Origin: an uncultured Lachnoclostridium sp.
GTDB taxonomy: Bacteria; Bacillota; Clostridia; Lachnospirales; Lachnospiraceae
Assembly (NCBI GenBank): GCA_944381625.1
Contig: CALWLW010000017.1
Span: 1-64,000 of the forward strand
DNA: 64,000 bases
Direction of reading: 5' to 3'
The position numbers and the translations under genes are program-made. The notes beneath the pieces are model-generated. The model worked only from the letters and a program-made list of their open reading frames with translations. It made no database searches and was not told where the DNA came from. This document shows, in pieces, positions 51,673 through 62,900 of this stretch. The first letter of the stretch is position 1. Each line of letters begins with the position of its first letter.

Positions 51673-52776
51673 TTAATCTTCCTCTGCCTCCGGCTGTTCC
51701 GTCTCTTTGCCGGCCGGCGCCTGCGCCGCTTCCATCCGATCCAGAAGCTTCTGCGACAGTTCATCTGTGTAGTCCAGATCCAGGAACGTCAGCCGGTACG
51801 ACCCGTTGGGGTAATACAGGATGTCGTTCCCGATATCCACCCTCGCCCCGTTCCTGAAGGACGCACAGACCTCCGTTTCCAGCGGCGCGTAGATCCCTTC
51901 CCCGCCGTAGGGATAGATCTCCACCGCCCCGTTCATCCGCACCTTCACACTGCTCAGCGCAGGCAGATCCAGCTTTTCTCCGTTGTATTCCAGCAGCGTC
52001 CCTTCCAGAAACAGATAGCAGTCGTCATTGTCATAGATCATGCCTTTCAGAAGCAGGGAATCGCCCCCCTTCTGGTGGATCAGACAGCCGCCCTCTCCCT
52101 GCTCCACGCTGCTGAATCTCTCGATACGCCCCCAGTTTACCGTCTGTGAATCGTACCAGACGCCCCTGACCGGCCACAGCACCCGGTCCTGGCCCTCATA
52201 GTAGTAGGGCTCTCCCGCAACCGGGATCTCCTGACCATTCTCCTTCTTCACAGTGGAGCCGTCGTCGGCCACAGCGAAGGAGACGCCGTCCGGGCAGGGG
52301 TTCCGCATGCCCATGTCCACCGTGTACAGGCTGTCCGCCGTGCGGAAATGGTTCCGCAGGTGGATGGACGCCCTGGTGAATCCCAGCACTGAGATCACGG
52401 CCAGGATCAGCACAAAGAATACGGCCCAGTCCCTTCTTGTGATGGTATCCGCGCCCTTGCGGAAGGGCTTCAGGATCGGCGCGAACGCGAACAGCAGAAG
52501 CTTCCATACCGGCCTGCCGGCCTTCTGGAATATGCCCGAAATCTTCTGGAACAGGCTCACCGAGAGATCCGGCTCCTCCGCCGGCACGGCCGCCTCTTCC
52601 CGGGGCGCTTCCTCCCCGCTTTCTTCCGTGTCGATAAATTCCAGGCCGGTGATCTCCAGATCCTTTTTCACCTTCCCCCGGTACACGAACTCTTCCTGTT
52701 CTTCTTTTTTATCCTCCCTGTCATTCTCCGTATGCAGGGCGCGCAGAAACGCTTCCCTGGACGTCTCTCTATCCAT
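51673..52776 (-). CDS. Single-span anchored protein with cytoplasmic head, F1-like cluster
   Basis: The 367-residue protein has a soluble charged N-terminal part of about 115 residues, partly acidic (TEESGEEAPREEAAVPAEEPD). A membrane helix follows (WAVFFVLILAVISVLGFTRA, about 116-135), then an outer domain of about 210 residues (YYYEGQDRVLWPVRGVWYDS, DDCYLFLEGTLLEYNGEKLDL, RMNGAVEIYPYGGEGIYAPLE). The topology matches the giant protein. The large cytoplasmic head could contact the ATPase. It overlaps the preceding gene by eight bases. Family unknown. Confidence 0.75.
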   Translation of the reverse strand: MDRETSREAFLRALHTENDREDKKEEQEEFVYRGKVKKDLEITGLEFIDTEESGEEAPREEAAVPAEEPDLSVSLFQKISGIFQKAGRPVWKLLLFAFAPILKPFRKGADTITRRDWAVFFVLILAVISVLGFTRASIHLRNHFRTADSLYTVDMGMRNPCPDGVSFAVADDGSTVKKENGQEIPVAGEPYYYEGQDRVLWPVRGVWYDSQTVNWGRIERFSSVEQGEGGCLIHQKGGDSLLLKGMIYDNDDCYLFLEGTLLEYNGEKLDLPALSSVKVRMNGAVEIYPYGGEGIYAPLETEVCASFRNGARVDIGNDILYYPNGSYRLTFLDLDYTDELSQKLLDRMEAAQAPAGKETEQPEAEED

Positions 52777-53359
52777 AGGTCTCCTCCAGCTCTTTTAATG
52801 CCCGCTTCTTCCGGTTCCATCTCTCCTTCTTCCGTCTGGCCCCCCGTTCCAGGGAGTCTTTCCCCAGGAGCATCTGGAAACTGTGCAGAAAGTCGTACAC
52901 CGCATACTCCAGGATGAAGATCTGGAGCATCCAGTACACCGCCATCAGCCAGGGATCGAAAGAAGCCTGCCCCATAAATCCCCGCAGAAGGGACGAAGCC
53001 AGCAGGGTCAGGATCAGGAACGCCGTGTAGAGCAGATCCGTCAGAAAACTGAGCGCGTGGGGCAGCGCCGCCAGTTTGACCAGGCAGAGCGCCCCCGCCG
53101 TCAGGATATGGACGGTCTGCAGCTCCGTCCGGCATACCAGACAGCTCACCGCAAAGGCCAGCTGCAGCACATCCGCCGCCAGATACGCGGATTCCTTCCA
53201 GGTCTGGCGGAAGAACAGCGCCTGTATCCCGTAATGGGCCGCGCCGCGTTTGGGCCGCACCGCCATGGCCAGGAACAGCACCATCAGTACGGCCGCCATG
53301 ATCCCGGCCGTGAGGATAAATTCCTTCAGCGCAAGCACCTGATAGGTCAGAAAACTCAT
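52769..53359 (-). CDS. Five-helix membrane protein, F1-like cluster
   Basis: The 196-residue protein has about five hydrophobic segments (ILTAGIMAAVLMVLFLAMAV, AADVLQLAFAVSCLVCRT, VHILTAGALCLVKLAALPHAL, LTDLLYTAFLILTLLASSLL, MAVYWMLQIFILEYAVYDFL) and a basic, helical cytoplasmic tail (RGARRKKERWNRKKRALKELEE). It is the only multi-span protein of the cluster besides the c-like subunit. It might take the place of subunit a, but I see no conserved a-subunit helix with its essential Arg. No family recognised. Confidence 0.7.
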   Translation of the reverse strand: MSFLTYQVLALKEFILTAGIMAAVLMVLFLAMAVRPKRGAAHYGIQALFFRQTWKESAYLAADVLQLAFAVSCLVCRTELQTVHILTAGALCLVKLAALPHALSFLTDLLYTAFLILTLLASSLLRGFMGQASFDPWLMAVYWMLQIFILEYAVYDFLHSFQMLLGKDSLERGARRKKERWNRKKRALKELEETYG

Positions 53360-53641
53360 CTAGATCTCCTCCCTCTTCTCCTTGAGCATCAGACGGAACT
53401 GATTGTCCTGATGCATGTAAAAGCCGTAGATCCCTTCCAGGGTGAAGACCTCGTCCTCCGACTGGATCGTCACGTCCCCGTCGATCTCTCCCAGCACGGG
53501 CATATAATCCTCCATGATCAGGAGATTGTATTTCCGGCTCTTGATCCGGATCAGGCGCACATGCTGGATCTCCTTTACGCCGTTTACGATGCTGTACACC
53601 CGCGCCGTCACGTTTTTAGGCTGGTATTGCCGTCCTGCCAT
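53360..53641 (-). CDS. Epsilon-like small subunit of the F1-like ATPase
   Basis: The 93-residue beta-rich protein (YNLLIMEDYMPVLGEIDGDV, EDEVFTLEGIYGFYMHQDNQ) lines up weakly with the N-terminal beta-sandwich of AtpC, which has the sequence order ILPGHxPL, xxxLKPG, GGFLEV. The C-terminal helical hairpin of epsilon is absent. It lies nine bases after the beta-like gene, in the atpC position. The identification rests on order plus weak similarity. Confidence 0.6.
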   Translation of the reverse strand: MAGRQYQPKNVTARVYSIVNGVKEIQHVRLIRIKSRKYNLLIMEDYMPVLGEIDGDVTIQSEDEVFTLEGIYGFYMHQDNQFRLMLKEKREEI

Positions 53642-53650
53642 CTTCCACCT

Positions 53651-55801
<2,151 letters not shown>

Positions 55802-55805
<4 letters not shown>

Positions 55806-57130
55806 GGCTGCTCCTCTTGGTACAGGTGGCGGAACCGTCCGATGATCTCGTCATGGCTTAAGGGGCTGTATTTATACTGGCAGAGCGCGGACATGATCTC
55901 CTCGCCCCTGCGGATCTTTTCCTGCAGTTCCTTCCCCATCTCGTCCATGTTGGTCAGCTGGTAGACCTCCCTGGTCTCCAGGTAGGACAAAAGTTCCCGG
56001 CGCACTCTGGCGCCCATCTTCTTCACCGGCTCCGGCTGCACCGCGCCTCCCAGACGGGATACGGACAGGCCGTAGTTGATGGCCGGCTTCTGGTTCTGGT
56101 CAAAGGATTTTTTGCTCAGTACGATCTGTCCGTCGGTGATGGAGATGATGTTGGTGGAGATGTAGTCCGTGATATCCCCTCCCCTGGTCTCCACGATGGG
56201 CAGGACCGTGATGCTGCCGCCGCATTTATGCTGGCAGCCCTTCTCCAGCATGCGGCTGTGGGTATAGAAGATGTCCGGCGGATACGCGTCCCTGCCCGGC
56301 GTCTTCCCCACCAGCAGGCTGATCTCCCGGTAGTTGTCCGCGTGGCGGGACAGGTCGTCCAGCACCACCAGCACATCCTTCCCCTGCATCATGTATTTTT
56401 CCGCGATGGTCAGTCCCACGTACGGGGTCAGGTACAGAACCGGCGGCTGGTCGTCGTTGAACGCGGCCAGCATGATGGTATAATCCAGCGCCCCCCTGCG
56501 GGACAGGTCGGCATAGATCTCTTTCATGCTTTTCTTGGTCTTGCCGATGCTCACATAGATGCACAGCACGTCCTTGCCCCTCTGGTTCACGATGGCGTCC
56601 AGGGCGATCTGGCTCTTTCCTGTCTTCTTATCCCCGATGATCAGCTGACGCTGGCCTTTTCCGATGGGATAGATCAGGTCGATGCCGGCGATGCCCGTCT
56701 CCAGGGGACGGTTCACCGCGGTCCGGTCCATGATCGGCGTGGTCCGGTTCTCGATGGGGAGCTGCTCCAGGCAGTCGAACTGCAGCCCGTTCATCCGGTC
56801 CCGTCCGAAGATGTCGATCATATGCCCCACGGATTCCTCCGAATAGGACGCCTCAAAGATCTCTCCGGTGGCCACCACTTCCGAATCCGTGTAGATCCGG
56901 CCGCCTTCCCGCACCACCGCCACCATCACATGGTTGCGGTAGATATTGTTCACATAGCCCTCCGAATGTCCGTCAATGATCACCTTCTCGTAAAACATCA
57001 CGTTGGTCAGCCCGCTGACCTCCAGGATGTATCCCTGTACAGAAGACACATACCCCACTTCCTGCATCTGATCGGGAGAAAATCCCATCTCTGTCTTTTT
57101 CTGAATCATTTCTTTTATATGCTGTTCCAT
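55802..57130 (-). CDS. F1 alpha-like subunit
   Basis: ATG 57130 with GAGGGAGG upstream is preferred to the longer frame from 57199, which overlaps the previous gene. The 442-residue product has the P-loop GDKKTGKS (166-173), KDVLVVLDDLSRHADNYRE and the arginine-finger segment INYGLSVSRLGGAVQ (Arg 359) that completes the beta catalytic site. The C-terminal helical domain ends with LCQYKYSPLS. It is about 60 residues shorter than AtpA, mainly at the N-terminus, where AtpA contacts delta. The family is clear, but the branch is not the housekeeping one. Confidence 0.92.
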
Positions 57131-57146
57131 TGTTCCTCCCTCTGCC

Positions 57147-57899
57147 CTACAGGCTGTAGTCCAGCACGCCGGCGCCCACATGCAGCCGGATGCCTTCATG
57201 GATCTGCGGATTGTACTCTACCCGGAGCCCGTCTTCCTCCGGCCGGTTCTGCGCGTCAGGATCCCCGCTCTCCACCCGGACCACCGGATCATGCAGCTTC
57301 AGGTACTGGCGTGCCGCGTCCATCCGGCCGGAAAAATCCGGGTACAGTTCCACTGGAGCCGCCTGCTCCAGCGCCGCCTGCTCTTCCTCCGTCAGCAGTT
57401 CCGAAAGAGCCGTCTCCCGCTCCCCGTCCTGCATCAGAATCAGGCCGTACATGGTCTGGAAATCCAGTTTGTCCATCACGCCCTTCAGGCGCGTCCAGAC
57501 CTGGTCCGGCTCCGGCCGCCAGTCCAGAGCCTGCCGGATATAGCCGCTGTAGTCCAGCCTCATATGGTCCCGGATATACCGGTAGGTCTCCAGCGATTCC
57601 TCGCTGCGGTATCTGGGATGGGAGAATCCGGGTACCTGGGAGAGGCCTCGGGAGACAGGCCGCGCCGCCCCCGGCTCTCCTGAAGCCTTCTCCTTCCTCT
57701 CCGTCTCCTGCAGCTCTCTTCTGGCTTCCGCCAGGCGTTCCAACGCCCCTTCCACTTCCTCGCCCAGAGTCTCCAGTTCCACTGTAAAATGCCGCTGCAC
57801 CTGCCGGTTGGTGATCACTACGATCTGGCGGATGACGAACAGTAAGAACACGTTCAGCACGGCCATCACCAGCAGCACGGCTGCAAGAATGATCTGCAT
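57147..57899 (-). CDS. Stator-like subunit: b-type membrane anchor joined to a delta-like C-terminus
   Basis: The 250-residue protein has an N-terminal membrane helix (ILAAVLLVMAVLNVFLLFVIRQIV). A coiled coil rich in Glu and Leu follows (VELETLGEEVEGALERLAEARRELQETE), as in subunit b, then a soluble domain. The last residues EGIRLHVGAGVLDYSL resemble the GGIRIRVGDKVIDGS end of AtpH (delta). Its place between the c-like and alpha-like genes is that of atpF-atpH. I infer that one protein replaces both b and delta. Confidence 0.7.
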   Translation of the reverse strand: MQIILAAVLLVMAVLNVFLLFVIRQIVVITNRQVQRHFTVELETLGEEVEGALERLAEARRELQETERKEKASGEPGAARPVSRGLSQVPGFSHPRYRSEESLETYRYIRDHMRLDYSGYIRQALDWRPEPDQVWTRLKGVMDKLDFQTMYGLILMQDGERETALSELLTEEEQAALEQAAPVELYPDFSGRMDAARQYLKLHDPVVRVESGDPDAQNRPEEDGLRVEYNPQIHEGIRLHVGAGVLDYSL

Positions 57900-57924
57900 G
57901 GTCTTTCCTCCTTCCGGCCTCTTC

Positions 57925-58176
<252 letters not shown>

Positions 58177-58192
58177 TTATTCTCCTTTATAT

Positions 58193-59950
58193 TTATGGAT
58201 TTTGCTGTGACTCGTCCGGGCGGATGATCACTCCGCCCTCGTCTCCCTCTGCCGGTTCCTGCCAGATGCTCATGCCGTAATACGGGTTCCTCACCACCTG
58301 GGAGGACAGAATCTGCCAGTTGCCGTCGTAGAGGCCGGCTACCAGCACCACCACATAGTGCTTGCTCTCATCCACAACGCCCTCTTCCTCGTTGATCAGC
58401 GCCGTCGTTCCCACCTGGCAGGTGGTTCCGCTCTCGCTCTGCATAGCCCCGATGAATTCGCTCAGCGCCGTACCCTCGGTTCCAATGGAGGCCAGACGTC
58501 CCGATACGTCGCCCAGTTCCGATTCCTCCTGGGTGTAGACCAGCGCGTACACCTCTTCCGGAGTATCCGCCACCGGATCAATCTTGATATCCAGGGACAG
58601 GTTGTACCAGGTGATCTCCTGGATCTTCAGGTAAGTGTCCATGGAAGACGTGGTAAAGGTGGTATAGTCTTTCTGGGTAAAATCCCCGTTCTCGTTGTAA
58701 CAGCCCAGGATCACGGAATACTGCCGGTTGGGCTTCAGTCCCGTGAACAGCGCCGAATCATCCGACGGGGTGATGGACATCTTGGTCAGGGTCAGGTTGT
58801 CGTTCTCTGCCTCCTGCCGCACCGTCTCCGCGTCCGATACCACATTCCCGGACGCGTCCGAGAACGTCTCATACAGCCACAGTTCGCCCACGGCATAATA
58901 GTTGAAAGGATCGTACATGGATACGTCCAGGGTGGCGGAGGTGGATGTGGTCGCCGCGCTTTCTATATGGAAGGAAGCCAGGGACTGCATCAGTTCTTCC
59001 GGCACGCCGGCTCCGGTACCTCCGGCTCCTCCGTTTCCGCCGGCCCCGCCGCTTCCGCCGCTTCCGCCGATGCCTCCGACGCCTCCGGTTCCACCGATAC
59101 CTCCGGCTCCTCCGGCTCCGCCTGTTCCCCCGGTTCCGCCCGTTCCGCCTGTTCCTCCGGCTCCTCCGACGCCTCCGGTTCCGCCTGTTCCTCCGGCTCC
59201 TCCGACGCCTCCGGCTCCTCCGGCCCCGCCGGTTCCACCGGCTCCGCCGTTGCCGCCGTTGCCGCCCCGGATCACATAGCTGTAGGTCTCGCCGCCCTCA
59301 GAGATGAAATCCCTGGTGCTGCCAAGCTCGATGCTGTTGTCCCCCATGCGGAGCACGTCGTCCTCCAGGGACCACACCATGCCGTCCGCATGGATGACTT
59401 CGTCATTCAGAAGGCGGATGCTCACCTCCCGGTTCAGGGCGCGGGCGTTGCCCGCGCTGTCTATGATCAGATACAGATACCCGGTGTCTGTGCTGAGGAC
59501 GCCGCTCTCGGTGGTGATACTCCTGCCCACCACCACGTAGCGGTTGGTATCCAGCCGGTACACCGCCGTATCCGTCAGGTCCTCCACCCGGCTGTGCTCC
59601 TCCAGCGTCACTACGCTTCCGTCCTCCTCATAGCAGTACATGCCGCCGAAGAGATCCAGCGCGTCTCCCGTGGAGTCGCAGGATACGGTGGAATTCCCCA
59701 GATCCCATACTCCGGAACCGGCGTAGAGCGTATAAGCGCCGCCGCCCCGGTTCTGCACCGCCCCGGCCGCTTCCAGCGTCACCGGGGTGTACACGTTGTC
59801 ATACACTGTTGCGCCCGCCCCCAGCTGCCAGGAGGCGCCGCGGGCGTTCATCACCAGAACCATGCAGGCCGCGATGCCGCCTGCCGTCAGCAGGCAGCAC
59901 ACCGCGAACAGCACAATCCCGCGTTTTGCTTTCTTGTCCAATTTCCGCAT
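58193..59950 (-). CDS. Single-span anchored protein with polyglycine GGX rod, F1-like cluster
   Basis: The 585-residue protein has a basic head (MRKLDKKAKR) and one membrane helix (GIVLFAVCCLLTAGGIAACMVLVM). A beta-rich outer domain (about 40-225; TAVYRLDTNRYVVVGRSITT, TDTGYLYLIIDSAGNARALN) precedes about 84 residues of strict GGX triplets. Two fibronectin-like modules then follow (SATLDVSMYDPFNYYAVGELWLY; GLKPNRQYSVILGCYNENGD). It is type II with the C-terminus outside. It lies directly upstream of the c-like gene, so it is part of the same unit. Confidence 0.8.
   Translation of the reverse strand: MRKLDKKAKRGIVLFAVCCLLTAGGIAACMVLVMNARGASWQLGAGATVYDNVYTPVTLEAAGAVQNRGGGAYTLYAGSGVWDLGNSTVSCDSTGDALDLFGGMYCYEEDGSVVTLEEHSRVEDLTDTAVYRLDTNRYVVVGRSITTESGVLSTDTGYLYLIIDSAGNARALNREVSIRLLNDEVIHADGMVWSLEDDVLRMGDNSIELGSTRDFISEGGETYSYVIRGGNGGNGGAGGTGGAGGAGGVGGAGGTGGTGGVGGAGGTGGTGGTGGTGGAGGAGGIGGTGGVGGIGGSGGSGGAGGNGGAGGTGAGVPEELMQSLASFHIESAATTSTSATLDVSMYDPFNYYAVGELWLYETFSDASGNVVSDAETVRQEAENDNLTLTKMSITPSDDSALFTGLKPNRQYSVILGCYNENGDFTQKDYTTFTTSSMDTYLKIQEITWYNLSLDIKIDPVADTPEEVYALVYTQEESELGDVSGRLASIGTEGTALSEFIGAMQSESGTTCQVGTTALINEEEGVVDESKHYVVVLVAGLYDGNWQILSSQVVRNPYYGMSIWQEPAEGDEGGVIIRPDESQQNP
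59014..59266 (-). repeat. GGX triplet repeat region within the anchored protein gene
   Basis: About 28 successive Gly-Gly-X codon triplets, with X being Ala, Thr, Val, Ile, Ser or Asn. Only the third residue varies. Such repeats form polyglycine II bundles in some phage adhesins. The 9-bp units are a likely site of length variation. Confidence 0.85.
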
Positions 59951-59965
59951 GCTGTATTCCTCCTA

Positions 59966-62900
59966 TCAGTTGGCCACGAAGCCCTGGGGGACTGTGTAGG
60001 TTATTGTTCCGTCCGCGTTGGAGAAGGTGAACGACGCGCTGCAGTTTCCTTTCAGCTTGCTCGTCTCCGAGGCAGGGATCGTAAACCTGCAGGTATTCCC
60101 ACTCCACTGCGCGTGGTCAACCGACACCGTAACCACTCCGCCGGTTTCTGTGCAGACCACTGTCAATGTCGCCGCTCCCGTCAGCTGATCGATACCGCTT
60201 CCGTTCAGCACGTTCAGCGTCAGGGTTCCTCCGGCGCTGTAGGTCACCACTATATCCAGGAACACGATACCGCTTTCCTCCGGCATGGTCAGGTAACGGT
60301 CAAAGCCGGGGGTGCTGGTGGTCAGACGGATATTTCCATAAGCGTCCACTTCTCTGTCTCCATGGCTCTGTTCACACTCACAGCTGCTGCCTATTGTATG
60401 CCTGATTCCGTTGAGCGTTCCCCATACTTCGTTGTAATAGATATGTTCATAATTGGGGTTGTTCGCCCACTTCAGGCTGTGGGTTACATTGGTCCGTATC
60501 AGAGTGTATGTTCCCTGATTATACAGCGGGGCGCCATTCAGCGTAAACTTCTCTGTCACATCAGCTCCGGATCCGGTTTTCTCCAGGATCTTCACATAGA
60601 TCTGGCCGCTGTACAGCTTGCCATCCGTTCCCCACACTCCTGTGTTGAAATCCTCATCCACCGAGCGCAGGCTGATGGTCATATCCAGTCCCGCCGTATT
60701 CTTTTCATATGTGGCGCCCACCGTCTGCGTGGGATTGCTGCCCGCCGGGATCGTAAAGGTGATGCTGGTCTCTCCGGCGACAAGGCCTTTGGCTGTGATC
60801 ACATCCTGATCATTCGTATTCGTATCCCATTTCTCGGTCGTCTTTTCAAATTTATCAGAGTCCATATTCACAAGTTCCTGATCCGTATAGCAGATCCTGG
60901 CCTCCAGCTTATAGGTCTGTCCCGCGATCAATGTACGTTCATCCAGCAGCTCCTTCACCCCGGTCAGGTTCAGCTTTTCATTTCCCGTAGGCGGCGTATA
61001 GATGCTGGTGGGATCTCCATTTTTTACATAGATCGTGATCGTCCGCTCTTCTGCTTCATCTCCAGTAACAGGATCATATGTCTTCACCGTCGCTGTCACC
61101 GGGATATACCCGTTGGCCGCCATGACCTGCGCATGATCCAGCACAACGTCCCCGGCGTTATCCAGCAGCCGGTATTCTATGTACTCGTCATAGATCGTTT
61201 TTGTATTATAAGTTGTCCCACCTGCTTCATAGATTACGGTGCGGGTTCCCAGATTCACTTCCTGAAACCTTTGATCCACATCGAAGACCACCGATACGGT
61301 CTTATCGTCATAGCTCTTTGCCGTATAGGATGCGGCCGGTACGGGGTTGCTGGTCTTGAATCTATTCCGGCTGTTGGTCATCAGACGGAACCAGCAGTTG
61401 TAGCCGATCTGTGAATAGTAACGGTTGGATACGGCGTTGTTCATATTGGTGTTGTCAATCACATAGTGCTTCAGACCTTCGAGTGCATCCGCTGTCAGAG
61501 TGCTGTAATCAATCTCCTGTGAACTGTCATCTCGTACCGGCAGCACATAGACCCTCAGGGAATAGTTCTTCGCCCCGCTGCCCGAATTATTTTTCTCCGG
61601 ATCCAGGTTCCTCAGGGTCCACCGGAAGACGTTATTCGTTTCCGTGTTCGAAACATCCACTTTCACTGCAGGCAGATCCAACAACACCTCATTTCCTGCT
61701 CCGCCGATAATCTCTGTATCCTCTCCGGCAGCTGCGCCGATCACTCCGGATCCGAAATGTTTCTTGTCCGTCAGAAGGTCTCCGTGTGTAGCTTTATCTA
61801 AACTCAGTTGGTAAATGTACTTTGAGTCCTCCTCCCAATAAGTTCCGCCGCTTGGTTTATACTCCGTATCCTCTCTCAGTTCCAGGAACAGGTACGGATA
61901 AAACTCATATTCATCGTCCGGATCATTTTTGTTCAGCTTCTTCAGGCTGGCTTCCGGCATGGTCAGGGATACCGTGACCGTATCCATGGAGGACGTCACC
62001 GTCAGGTTTTCCGTAAACTGCACGGTAGATTCCGGCGTGGAGAAAGTAAACAGGGTTCCAGGCTCATAAATATCGCTGCCAATCTCCATCGGATCCGCAT
62101 TTACCTCCAGCTCTCCCGGCGACTGCTTCGACGCCTGCAGTCCGGCGCCCGACATGCCCAGCGCGCCCAGTACCACCGGCACGCTGTTCTCCCGGTCCGT
62201 CCATCCGCCAACAGCGGCATTATAATAATTCGTCTCGCTCAGATATCCGCTTCCCGTCACCACCGCGTTCCTCAGATATACTCTGGATTCTAATGTGGTG
62301 GTAGACAGTTTGTCACCGAGGATATCGTATGGGTGCAGATACCAGGCTCCGTCTACGACGTCAAATTTCTCCTTGTCCGGCTCAGCGTTATACTGCCATA
62401 CAGTGCTTCCATAAGGCAGGCTTCGGTTTCCGCTCAGCTTCCAGCTGTTCCCATTATAGGCCGCACCTGCGGTGCCGGTGTACCAGGTGCCCGATTTCTG
62501 CTGGCGGACCAGATAGGAGTTCCTGTCTCCAGCCGGATCCGCGTTCCAGATCCAGGAAATGTCCGGATATGTTTCAACTTCCGTGCTCCTCATATATGCA
62601 TCCTGTCTGCTTCCGTACAGGCCGGTGTCATAGATCACCTTCACCTGAACGGCCGCCGGCCGGTTGGCGGAATAATTTCCCAGATCCGCGATGTTGAACG
62701 AAGCCACGATGTTGCTCTGCGCGGCGGGGTTATAACTCAGCCGCTTTGTACCTTTCTCTTCCCATTGAGGGGTAACATCATTTCCCATGTTCAGCCATGC
62801 GGTAACCTCCAGCGCCACGATACGGTCCTCCAGGCCATTGGTCGACGCTTCGTAGAACTGCAGGTTGCCGCCCACCAGCTGGGCTTCCAGCACCAGGCCG

